Below are positions 11,301 to 24,300 of a stretch of DNA of 64,000 bases, piece after piece. The DNA lies in NCBI GenBank assembly GCA_916048095.2, contig OU696572.1, positions 8,025,454-8,089,453 of the forward strand, given 5' to 3'. A program made the translations under genes and the position numbers. The stretch is from Sacculina carcini (Eukaryota; Arthropoda; Thecostraca; Sacculinidae). Below the pieces are notes generated by a model. It ran no database searches, was not told the origin of the DNA, and worked only from the letters and a program-made list of their open reading frames with translations. Within the stretch, counting starts at the first letter, position 1. Each line of letters begins with the position of its first letter.

Positions 11301-13037
11301 TGGTTTTAATTATGTGGATATTTGAAATAGTTTGTCAGCAGAACAAAGCAAATTCATTGAATAATCGTGTTTTTTTTAAAGAAACCATGTTTTTTATGAA
11401 AAAATGCAATGATGTTTTTCAAATTGGTTTTAAATTCGTTTTATTCATGTACAGATTCAGAAAATGTTGACAGCAGAACAAGACAAGTTAATTGGTTGGT
11501 CAAGTGTTTTTGACAAACGTATATTTAACGATTTTTTAATGAAACAATGTTTTCTAAAACAGTATCTATGTAAGATAGATTGGATTGATGTACGTTCAAT
11601 TACCTTTTGTATAGCAAGTAGCCTGCTGGTACGTATAAGCGGCTGGTTAAACCACTTGATTTAAACTGTTTTTCTAAACCATGGTTTTTTTCAAAATATT
11701 TTTTTTGAAAAACGGTTTCCGTAGATGTAGAGATTTAGAGAAATATTGGCGGCATATTTAGGAAAGTTGAACCAAATTAATTGTTTTTTTATTAGTAACC
11801 TGTTTTTAGAACTGGTTTTATGGATGATGGTTTCTTTGATGTAGTAATTTGTATTCAAATACCTTTTTGTACATTTAATATACTTCCTCGGTCGTTTTTT
11901 CCTACACGAAGATATTGCCCGTTTTTCTGGTCAGGATTGCCACTCTGATTAATGCGACCCGCTTTTATTCGTAGTCTCATTAGGGACACTAAGTTTGTGT
12001 ATATTTGTAGTATTTGTGTAAATATTTGCAGTGTTTGTACTTTTATTTTTGCAAATAATTGATCTGCTGAATGAAATGATGAAGCTTATTATAATCAACG
12101 TATTTAATTTCTGGTAGGAAAAAGTAATATGTAAGAAATAATGAAACATTATGTCACGTGTTGTTTTTTAACACAGTTTCAGATTTTAGCATAAAAACGG
12201 TACCAAACCCTGCTTTCTTACACAATGATTAACTCAATAATTAAAATAAAAAAGTTAAATGCCCAAGTGACAGCTGCTACACGGGAAGAAGCCGACGCTT
12301 ATGAACACACACAGGTGTGCCCCGTGCAGATCGTTGCCACCGCAGAACCGAACCTCTCCATGGTCTCCACCCCACGACCCTCTATGGCGCCATGACTCAT
12401 GACTGATATCTGGTACCATCATTTTCTGCTGGGTGGACAGGAGATGTTGCATTATAGAATTGGCCCAATGAAATTCTGCTCTGCCGGGTTTCGAACCACG
12501 GACCTCCCGCTTGTGAGGCGGGTGTGCTAACAACTACACCACGGAGTCCACAAATTGAGTTGAATTGAATGCAAACCTTCACTGTACATAGAATTGCCGC
12601 ACAGTACTGTGCAAGCAATGATATCAGGGCTTTCAGACACATTTTAACAATTATATTGTGCATATTTAATGATAATTCAACTTGATAGGGTCACTAATAG
12701 CATATATAACTCATGTGTTGATACAAAATAATTCATTTAATATCCCAAATATATCATTTCCATGATTTGAATTATTTGCATGATTCTTCAAAAAACAACA
12801 AAAAGAACGTGTTTTTTGGCGCGTTTTTTTTGGCAAAAACGGCTTTTTTAAAAAAACGTCGGTTTTTTAGGTCGCATCTCTAGTCACACCTGACTCCAAT
12901 ATCTCGGTCTCAGATATCTGACATGTGTGCCATGTATCTCGTGGCGCGTGTATAATGTGACTTCCTATGGCTGCTTCATCAAACAGTTGGTGATACGTTC
13001 AATTGTATGTGAATGGTATATGTGAAGCACACTCATG

Positions 13038-13086
<49 letters not shown>

Positions 13087-13260
13087 TGTACGTGTGTGTG
13101 TGTGTGTGAAATTTGTAGTGGGTACCGCATTACAAAACGCAGACACACGTGATTACACACTCGCGTACACATGCACATTAACACACACCCGCACATGAAC
13201 ACACACACTCAATGAGCAATCGCCTTGTTGCTAACAAGTGCAGTGTTCGTACACTATCGC

Positions 13261-13304
<44 letters not shown>

Positions 13305-16300
13305 CCATGCTTATGTATCTGTATGTGCGTCATCAAGTTTGTGTGTGTGTGTGGGAAAGAGAGAGAGAGAGATGTAGTGTGCACAAGTGTCTGTATGCAT
13401 CTGTGTTCTCAGTTGAATTTACGGGAGATGAGCATGGCTCGAGCTGTCCAATTGTCTCAATTGTCTCAATTGCCAGATTTTTCCAGCAACGGCTTAAAGG
13501 AACTTATGGTGGGGGCCGTCACAACATCATTGCTTAAAGAATTCCACTTGGTAATGCACCTAAACGGACAGCCATATTTCGTCGAGTCGCTGCGGCATCT
13601 GGTTTTCTTTAGTTTTCTGTTGTGCCCTCGTCTTTCTTTTTTGTCTGTATTCCGAAATGTAAAATCCTGTGTTAAACCCATTTAATTTTGTGGACTCCGT
13701 GGTGCAGTTGTTAGCGCACCCGCCTCACAAGCGGGAGGTCCGTGGTTCGAAACCCGGCGGAGCAGAATTTCATTGGGCGAATTCTACTATCCCACAGCCC
13801 CTGTCCACCCAGCAGAAAATGATGGTACCAGATATCAGTCATGAGTTGTGCCATGCATTCTGGGGAGGTGGCCCTCTCTAATACGTCTTACGTCCTTGTG
13901 GCGCCATAACGTGGAGAGGGTCGGTTCTGCGGTGGCAGCGAGCTGCACGGGGCACGCCTGTGTGTTGATAAGCTTCGGCTTCTTCCCGTGTAGCAGCTGC
14001 CACTTAGGCATTTAACCTCTATAAATTACTTGAAACCCGCTATTAAATCTCCTCTCTCCCTCCGTTCTTGCAGTGTTTTCAAGCCAAGTCTTTATAGTCT
14101 GTTTTCATATGGTAATTTCTCTAATTCTGGGATCTATGTGTGCGTCTCCATCTGCATGTGTGTACTCACATATTTGTACTCACATATTTGTAGCTACAGG
14201 AAATGAGCTAAGCTCGAGCTGTCCTGTCTCGTTGTCAATATCCTGCTTTATCCAGCCTCTCCTTGAATTTCCCCAATACACTCACTGCATTCACTATTTG
14301 TGCACTCAAGCCGTTCCATGCGTCCACACACCTACAGCTGAGCAATTTCACATTCTTAACACACCTCGTCTTTTTCAATTTACTGTCATGTCTAGCTGAC
14401 AGTATATTCTAAAGTAAGTAATGTCTAATTTACTGTCTAGCTGATCCATCCCACACTAAGCAATCCTCTCTGTCAATCTTCTCCATTCCGATCTCCTCTT
14501 CTCCAGAGTCGGCAGGCAAAGTCTAGCTAATCTTTCCTCATAGTTCAATTCCTTCCACCATCCTTGTCGCCACTCTCTATATTATCTCGAGCTTCCTTTT
14601 GTATTTGGCCTTATGTGGACACCACACCACAGCTGCATACTCCAACTTCGGTCTTATAATATAAACAATAATCATTCTTAGCATATCGGCATCCAAATAG
14701 TTAAACGCCAACCTCAGTCTTTTCAGTCACGCGTAGGCTACTGCAGTAATCCTTCCTATGTTTCTCAGCCGAAAGTGTTTCTTCAATAACAATTCCCAAA
14801 TATTTTTCCTCGGATACCATTTTCAACTATATATGTTTCCCAGCCGAAAGTGTTTCTTCAATAACAATTCCCAAATATTTTTCCTCGGATACCATTTTCA
14901 ACTCTATATGTTTCTCAGCCCAAAGTCTTTCTTCAATTACAATTCCCAAATATTTTTCCTCGGATACCCTTTTCAATTCTTCGTTTCCCAATTCATACAC
15001 CTGGACGGTTTTCTTTTGCCTCTACCTATTTCCATGCCATGCCATTTGTTGACATTGAGTGACATCTCCCATTTCACACTCCATCTTAATATACTATCTA
15101 AATCATTCTGAAGTTCCTGGCAACTATCACAATTTAGAACCCTTTTTTGTATCATGGCATCATCCGCGAATAAACTAATATAACTTTTAATCCCTTCAAC
15201 CATGTCATTTATATAAACCAAGAACATGATGGGTCCCAATACAGACCCTTGTGGCACTCCACTCTTCACTGGTCCCCATGCCGAAAATACTCCTTTAACC
15301 ACAGTTCTCATTCTTCTGTCGATCCGGTAATCCTTCATCCACTCCAGTAGCTTTCCTTTGATTCCTCCCTCATGCTCAATCTTCCACAAGAGCCTCCTCC
15401 TGTGGTACCTTGTCAAAAGCTTTCTTCAGGTCCAAATATATTGCGTCCACCCATCCATCTCTTTCTTACACATCACCAACAACCCTTGAGTAGAAACTCA
15501 ACAAATTTGGCACACATGATTTACCTTTTCTTAAACCATATTGAGCTTCACAACTGTTGTTATTGTCTTCCAAATAGTGAACCCACCCATCCTTAATTAT
15601 CCCTTCCACCAATTTGCTTAACACACTCGTTAAGGATACCGGTCTGTAATTCAAAAGGAGCTTCTTTATTTCCTGCCTTATATATGGGTATGACATTTGC
15701 CTTCTTCCACTGTTGCGGAACCTTACCCTCTTCCCAGCTACATTGCACTATGTCTAGAATTGGCAAGGCCAAAATTTGACTACAGCCTTTCAAGACACCT
15801 CCTGCAATCCCATCAGGCCCCACTGATTTTCGGCTGTCCAGTTTTCCCAGTCCCACACTTATATTTGTTGTCCCATCTGCACTTTCCTTAGGTTCATTGC
15901 TAAAAGAACTCTCCCCAGAAAAAAACCCTGTAAATATTGCATTCTTTATTTCGAAAATTTATACTGGGTTTTTATACACCACACCATCCGATTTCAATTG
16001 ATCAACTCCCATCCTATGTTTCATTTTGCTGTTGACATATTGAGAAAAAAACAATATCGGATTTTGCCTACACTTATTCACAGTGTTCCTCTCATACTCC
16101 TTCCTCTTTCTCCTGACTCTAACCTATTCATTTTTTGCATGTCTAAATTGCTCTCTGGTCTTCACTGAGTTTCTTTTCCGAAGTTTATTCCATGCTTTCT
16201 CCTTTATCATCCTTGCCTTCTCGCATTTTTTATTGTACCAATTATTTTTACCAGGTGTTAAATATTTGTACTTTGGCACATATCTTTTTACCGCGTTTTT

Positions 16301-17124
16301 GTACACCTTCATGAACACATCATACTTATTATGTATCATGGTTTGAAAAAAACCGTTTTTTTCGAAAGAAAAAAACAAAAACCATGTTTTTCTAAATAAA
16401 ACAATAAAAACATTGTTTTTTTGGTTTATTTGGTTTTTTACACTTTACACACACTAATCAAAAAAAGGATTGTACCATGCTATTTAGTATATAGTTAATT
16501 TTAGTATAAATATATTTAGTATTTAGTATATAGTGCGCTATATCAAATACACGGTTGTTGTTGTTTATGTATGCCTTCTTCCGATAACAGCTCATTCCAG
16601 TCTACTCTACTGAAAAACTGATTCAATTTTCCAATATCTGTCTTCCCGTAATCGTACTTATCTTTTGTTTTCATTCCTTCTCCCTCCTTCTTGTTGTCTT
16701 CTACTTCCAATTCCATAAGGACGTGGTCACTTATCCCAGGGGACTTTTATGTGTGTGTGTGTGTGCGTACAGTTGAGACAGGAGCCGCAGCACGTGGAAG
16801 CGGCCTCACAGTACGCACTGATCGACACACTGCGTGTGCAACTGCACCAGCACCACGAAGCCCAGCTGATGGACGACTCTGCCGCACAGGTGGCGCTCTT
16901 GTCGGCCGTGCTCGAGCATTGCGCCTGGTCGGCCGAGTTGCGCGAGCTGCGGGCCGGAGCTCAGCTGGCACTGGGCGAGACAGCGGCGGCCGTCAGCGAC
17001 CTGCGTGCGGCCGTCAAGCTGCGACCAGACAACAGGCCTGCACTGCTGCACATTGCCACGCTGCTGTACTCGCTGGGCGATGCGCACCAATCGCTCGCGT
17101 CAGTTGCTCTTACTAACACATGCA

Positions 17125-17171
<47 letters not shown>

Positions 17172-18297
17172 AGATATACAAGTCAACACAAACACACACA
17201 CAAAGTTATGATTCAAATACATATTTTGTTTATATCACATTATTTTTTCCATTGTAAATAATACTGATGGTTACACTCACCCGCCTTGGCTGTAGCTATA
17301 CTAGCATTTGCAGTGTAATATGTGTAATATCTACACTGCTATTTATAGTGTAATATCTACACTGACATTTGTAGTGTAATATCAAGTTTTACGTACTTAT
17401 ATACAATTCTGGCGCCGCCAGGAGTTTTGCGGTGGCGGACTGAGGAAAAATATAGGCGGTGCTTGACCATATTCCGAATCTTTAAAAGGACGGACACTTT
17501 TGTGCGCGCGCGAAAAATCAAGTGTTTTGTTGTTGAAAATAGCATATTTATTAAACATTGACTCTTTTATAAGCCAAATGCTCCGATGGACGTTTTTAGA
17601 CACGGACAAAACAATTATGTACTCGCACAGGAACATATCGAATTTAACTTCTCAAACTATATAAACGACGGACATTTGAAGGATTTCATATAAAGAACCC
17701 GGACATGTGAGACAGTTCCCAAAAAGAGGACATTTGCGAGGAAAGAGAACGTTTGGGCACCCTACGAAACATGAACAACTACAACAGGTGTTCATGGTCG
17801 GCATTTGAGGGGCTCATGGGGTTTGCCACGTTTTGGCGGTTGAAACTCCCTCAGGATCATCCCCTTGGCTCCGCCACTGGTTTCATATCTAAAATAACAT
17901 GTTTAATAACAGTATTAATGTGTGCTTGTTTGTTTCTTTCATTCATTGCCTACCTGTGTGTGTAAGTTTTTGTGAGCGCGTGTAAATGTGTGTATGTATG
18001 TGTGTGTGTGGAGCAGTGAGGTGCGTGAGTGTCTGAGGCTGGACCAGGACGATAGTGCGTGTCACAAGCACTACAGCAAGGTGAAGAAGGTGGTGAAGGC
18101 ACTGGACTCCTCGCAGTCGCACCTCGACTCGCGACACTATGATGCCTGCGTCTCGGCGGCTAATCGAGTCAGCTACACTCGCCCTATCTTTCATGCTCAT
18201 ACAACAAACACCCACACATTCATACACACACTCACACACACCCACACACACACCCACACACACACACACTCGCATACATAGTTCTGCACACATTTAT

Positions 18298-18337
<40 letters not shown>

Positions 18338-21300
18338 GCACGTGTATGTGTGCATAAGTAGATGTATACTAGCGACTAATACTTGCAGTGTGTGTCGGAG
18401 TATTTGCAACACATTTAGCCACATTTAGACAAATGATTTATTAATGTAATTTTTAAGAGTTTGAGATTATGGTAGTCATATATTTGAAACTAGTTGAGCA
18501 TAAGCGTGAACGAGACAAAATTCTGGAGTTCTTAGATAATATTCTGCAAATGTCCAAAATCCAGTCGTACAAATTGCTGAATGCGCCTTGAAAATTTGTT
18601 GACCACAGGCTGACTGACAGGCTGAATGTTCTGTATCATGACTGTCCTTTAAGCTTCGGCAATCTGATAATTTTCCTGATAGATTTTGTTGTCAAGCAAA
18701 CCTCAGAGGAAAGAGTCCGGGAGGCTGGGCTCTGGTGGATGTGGTGATCGTTCTGTGTTGCATCTGCCACTGATCAAGCGACAGCTGCGACCTTTGCCAT
18801 CAAGCAAGTGCACTGTGTCAAGTGCAATGTTTTGACTGGTTGAAGCGCCACTTTGTGGAACGTCTCATCAATCGCAGATCCAACACAGAACGATCACCAC
18901 ATTCATCAGATCTCGATCCCCCACACTTTGTTCCCCTGGGGTTTCCTTGAATACAAACTCTCAGAAAAAATCATCTAGCACTTTTGAGACGCATGAGTGT
19001 AGAGCGCCTTTATAAATGTCCTGATGTGATTTAAGTTGTGTGTGTGTGTGTGTGTGTGTGTGTTTCACTATCTGCATGCATGTATGTGTGTGTGCCCGTG
19101 CTTCACTATTTGTATGTGCATGTGTGTCGGCTGTCATCGTGCAGGTGCTGGAGCTGGAACGGCGTGAGACGGCAGTGAGGTTCAGTGCACTGGAGCGTGT
19201 GTGCACGTGCTTGTCGCAACAGGGCGCCGGCGCTGACGCCGTCGACGCGTGCAGTCGCGCCCTCGAGCTCGACACCACCGCGCGACTCTACTGTGAACGA
19301 GCCGACGCCTATCTCAACGACGACCTGTTCGACGACGCCATTCGAGACTACCAGAAGGTTGGCTCAGCTGTGCTGTCAAGTTCAATTCTGTAAGATATTG
19401 TGTGAAATCCTCTAAGATACTCTGGAATCCTGTAAAATATCATCCAAGATATCCTTTGAAATCTTCTAGATATCCTGTGGAATATTCTAAGTCATGCACG
19501 AGATGTATTGGTGAGTAATTTATGCATGTATTAGCCTTGTAGGCTAATATGTTGTGGGTGTAAGGAATTATGATCTAGCTTCGTATTATTCCATAATTAA
19601 TGTGGTTTTAGTTTTAAGCATTTGTCTTCTAGGTATGTGTTGATGATCAAGGTGCAAGGGGGTTGCACTTATGCAATACTGGCCATCTTCCCATTTCACT
19701 CTGTTCATTGAGTTTACTTATTCTAATAACAATTAGCGAGTTATATCACGTGCTATTTTTAAAAATATATTATTGTTAAAAATTCCCGCTATATTACTTT
19801 AGTATCTTCCGATAATGTATCCACCGTCTGGTAGAATAAGGTCTCCGATTTTACTCGATGCGTTTTTCCCGGTTTCTAAATGCTTATTTACAAATGGAAT
19901 GTTAGGTAACTTGAATCAAACATGTACGTCAAAGGCAGAATGTGGGCTGTATTACTGTTCACAACCAAATACTGTCTCAAACTACTGAAACTAACTGAAA
20001 ACATCAGGAACGCGGCATAAGTTCGTGCAGGCATGGCTTGTGATCGGAGTGCTCGGCAATACACGACATTCTCGCACGTGCGTGTGTCACAGGCATTGGA
20101 GATTGACGAGGGGTTTGCACGCGCCAAGAAGGGTCTGAAGCGCGCTCAAAAGCTTTCCAAACAGCGAGCCAAGCGCGATTATTACAAGATCCTGGGCGTG
20201 ACTCGGTCGGCCAACAAGCGCGAGATTAGCAAGGCTTACAGGTTGTTCACTCGCTGTTAACCCAATTTCCACACACAAACACACAAAATGATAGGCAACC
20301 ACATACGAAAATAATATATTTGTGATATATTTAGATATATTTGTGACAACTGCTCGACAAGCTGAAAGTTTTTCGTCGGACCATTTATAACACAACCAAT
20401 GAATGGCAATTACACGCGCCTTCTAATTGACAAGTGAATCATGATATACAAACATACATGATATACAGATATTAAACACTGGAAGCATAAACATCAAACC
20501 TTGAATGGTGTGTGCTTCCAGTTTGATTGTGAGGCCAACATTTGGTTTGCACATCAAATACGTTCAGTTTACATTTTAACACATTCGTGTTACCATTGTG
20601 TGTGCGCATGTGTGTGTGTGTGAATCTGATGAAGATGTGGTGCTGGATGTATGCGGAGGTGATGGAGGTGTGTGTGTTTCTGTGTGTGTATGTATGCAGG
20701 TGTTTATGTGTGTGTGTGTGTGTATGTGTTGTTTGTGCTCGTATGTGCATCTGTATATATATATGCACGTGTGTGTGTGTGTGTGTGTTGGGCAGAAAAC
20801 TGGCTCAGCAATGGCATCCGGACAATTTTGTCAACGACGACGATGCGGCGAAGAAGCGCTCTGAGAAAATGTTTATCGATATTGCCGCCGCCAAGGAGGT
20901 TCTCTCAGATCCAGGTGCGCGCGCGTGTGTGTTCTTGCTCGCCACTTTCACTTGCGACACTTTAAACCAGGGGCTTATAACCGGGGGTATGCATACCCCA
21001 TGGGGTATGAGAACCAAGCGCCGAGTGTCTTAAACTCTCTCTTATAATAAATTTATATATATATAAGAGATCCTCTGTCTGTGTGTCCCACCCTCCTTGG
21101 TCCATTTCCTATCAGCTAATACTCGGCCACCACTTGGCGTACCCGCTAACAATTTATACGTCATCACGTTGGAAATTTTCTTGTATTCACTTTAAACTAA
21201 ATTTTACATTTTTAAAATGAAACCAAAAAAAGCTATAGCGGTGAAAAGACAAAATGAACCCTGAAAAATGCGAAAATTTTGGTCAATATTCTGCCATCGA

Positions 21301-24300
21301 TATCACCTAAACCAGAAATGGTACAGCAATACAGATTATACCACTGTGCAGAAAAATTTTCGTTCTACAAGATAGGCTATAATTATTATCCAAAAATAAT
21401 TTGTAAAAGATGTAAAAATGACAAATTTCAATCTACATTCAAAATTTCATTTTAACTTCGGGCGACCAATTTTCTATACTTTTTTCTCTATTTCTCAAAA
21501 ACTAATAATCACACATCTAAATAAGTAATACCATCATGCTGGGAATTTGGTTTTCTACATTTACGGCATAAATTTTAATTATCCAGAGTGTATCAAAAAA
21601 GCTACGGCGGTGTGAAGTCAAAATGACAAACTCAAAAAGGCAAAATTAGCACTAAAAACGTGAATATTTTGCTCAATATTCCGCTATATATTCCTCATAA
21701 ACCAGCAATGGTACAGCTATAAAAATTATGCTATTGTGTGGAAAAGTTTGCGTTCTACAAGATAAGTTATAATTTATACCCACAAATGATACAAAAAACG
21801 TGAAAAAATTGGCAAAATTCTCAAATATACATCCAAAATTACACTTGAACACCGGGCGGCTAAAATTAATTAATTTTTCTACTATTTCTCAGTAACTATT
21901 TGTTACACATTAAAATAAATTATACCATCGTGTTAGAAATCTTGTTTTCTACAATACGGTATAATTTTTAATTTTCCAGAGTGTATCTGAAGGAAGTTAC
22001 GGCGGTGTAAATTCAAAAGGACATATTGCCAATTTGACATCTATTATGCGCACTTGCGATTACACAGGAATATACACCGATTAAATTTCACTGAAGCCCA
22101 ATCACAATTAAGAATGTATCATATTAGCTCAAAGCATGGATGGTGTGGTTTTATTGCGTACAGTTTTATTAATGATACATTATACTGAATAGAAAGGCTT
22201 TATTGTCCTCAATATTTACACATGAATGGCTCCGCACGACGGGCGGGTAAAATGCTACTGGGAAGAAAGTAAACTATTAAATTTTACTGTGTAATTTAAT
22301 TTGTTTAATTTCAAGTTGCATACACTTGAGCTGCATAAGGATATGGGTTGTAATATCATGCAATGCCAACTATATGCATATTCTGTTGCAGCGGAAGCAT
22401 AAATCTGGAATTATAGAGATGACAGAAGGTTTCATTGTTTTGATAGTGTTACACTTCTGAATTACTACACACGAAGGACGGGTGTGAATTTGAGCAGTGT
22501 TGAGGGAAAAAACTTCGACAATAATTAAAACAAGAATTTACAAATTTGACTTTTTCTATTGGTCGTTTTTCATCAATTTTGTTCGTGTTTGTTTCGTGTT
22601 TGAGTTCTGAATTATTCCGCACGACGGGCAGCTTTAAATATGGTTATGGAAAAACATGTTTTCTAAATTGAAACATAAATTTCACATTGAGACTTTTATA
22701 TTGGCTAAAACGTTTCTATGGGTTTGTTTTTCTTTTTCAATTTGCACTAATTTTTTATGAATTGAATATTAATTATATTTTATGAATTGTTCCGCACGAC
22801 GGGCGGGCTTGAATGTATCTATAAAGAGTGGGTTTAAATGATAGCGAGGTATATGATATTTTGCTAGCAGTAAATATTCTAGCGATAAAAGTAGAATAGC
22901 TCTTAAGCAAATGATGTGAACCTTTAAATATATTTTGCGATATGATGATATATGTATTAGGAACAATACGTAGCAGAATATAGATTGCATAATATAATAT
23001 CGGCTGTAATATCAAGGGCTGTAATATCTGTGTAATCCAAAAAATAGCAACTGTATGAATATGATGCATTAGTGGAAGCATTAACCGGGAATTATGAGAT
23101 AATATTATTGAAAAAATTCATTTATATACTAAAAAAATTCATTATTATTTTGTTTTTACATTTCGAAATTATTCCTGACGACGGGCGGGCTTAAGTATGA
23201 GGCGGGTTGACTGAATAATATGTCGTCAATTATAAGAATAAGAATATGCAAATTCGGAACAGGAATTTTCTATTGGTTTAGATTTTATAATTTAGAGTTT
23301 TCTATTAGACTGGCTGTTTGCGTTTAAATATGTATTACTTTTGTTTTATTAATTGTTCCTTACGACGGGTTGGTTCAAACATTCAATTTTACCGTTTGGA
23401 ATGAATCCATATACAAAACTCACGGGCTTGACTTCAAGATCCAGACTCACTAATGTAAATGTGACTTAAATGGTGTATAATTATATCGCATTATGCAACA
23501 AATGTGAATTTAGCTGCCTTAAAGTTAAGTTCCGATACTATATTGGCGGGTTGAGAGAAAAGTATTGGTGGGCCGCGTGTTTGGGACCTCTGGGGTAGAT
23601 AATCTCAGTATTCTGATTACAAATTATGATAGAATCAGTATATTTCGTGATCACAAATTAATATGTTAAATCACCTCAGACTAGGCTGAGTGTGGTTAAG
23701 ATTGGATGGTTGGGTTGGGTAGGTTTGACTCAGGTTATATTGGTTTTAATGATAGCGGAAAATATATCAATTTTAGCAATAAATATTATAGCGGTAAAAG
23801 TAAAATAGTACTTAAGCAAATGATGTTGGGGAATGATGTTAAGTAATAAATATAGTTTGGAAACATTCTGATGAAAATATTTCATCATCTTTCATTGTTT
23901 GTTTCGTGTTTGTGTTCTGAATTATTCCACACGACGGGCAGATTTATATATTAGGCGGGTTGAGGGATAATATTTGTCAAAATAAAAACAAAAATATTCA
24001 CATTTAGACTTTTCTATTGGTTAAGATATTTACAGGTTACATTTTTTGCTTTTCAATTTGTATTCATTATATTTTATGGATTTAATATGAATTTTATTGT
24101 ATGAATTGTTCCGCACGGCGGGCGGGTTTAAAAAAGGGTTTCCATTTTTTAGTACATTTTTTCAAATGGTTCATTTAAAATAAAATAAAAATTTAGATAA
24201 AAATGCTCCGTGGGCAGCAACTATAGACAATAGAACGTTCAATTTCCCCTGTAGAATTAATCCATACACAAATCCAATGGATTTGACTTCAAGATCCAGA

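Larger units (their letters stand above)
7973..16772 (+). other. DNAJC3 intron 4 (8.8 kb)
   Basis: A repeat graveyard between exons 4 and 5. In order: a TG-rich block (about 8000-8320), a LINE on the minus strand (8310-10800), a hAT-like element (11008-12882) carrying a SINE, TG/CA microsatellites (13038-13302), LINE C-terminal debris (13420-13689), a second copy of the same SINE (13690-14016) and another minus-strand LINE (14140-16400). No host gene is seen inside it. Confidence 0.8.
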
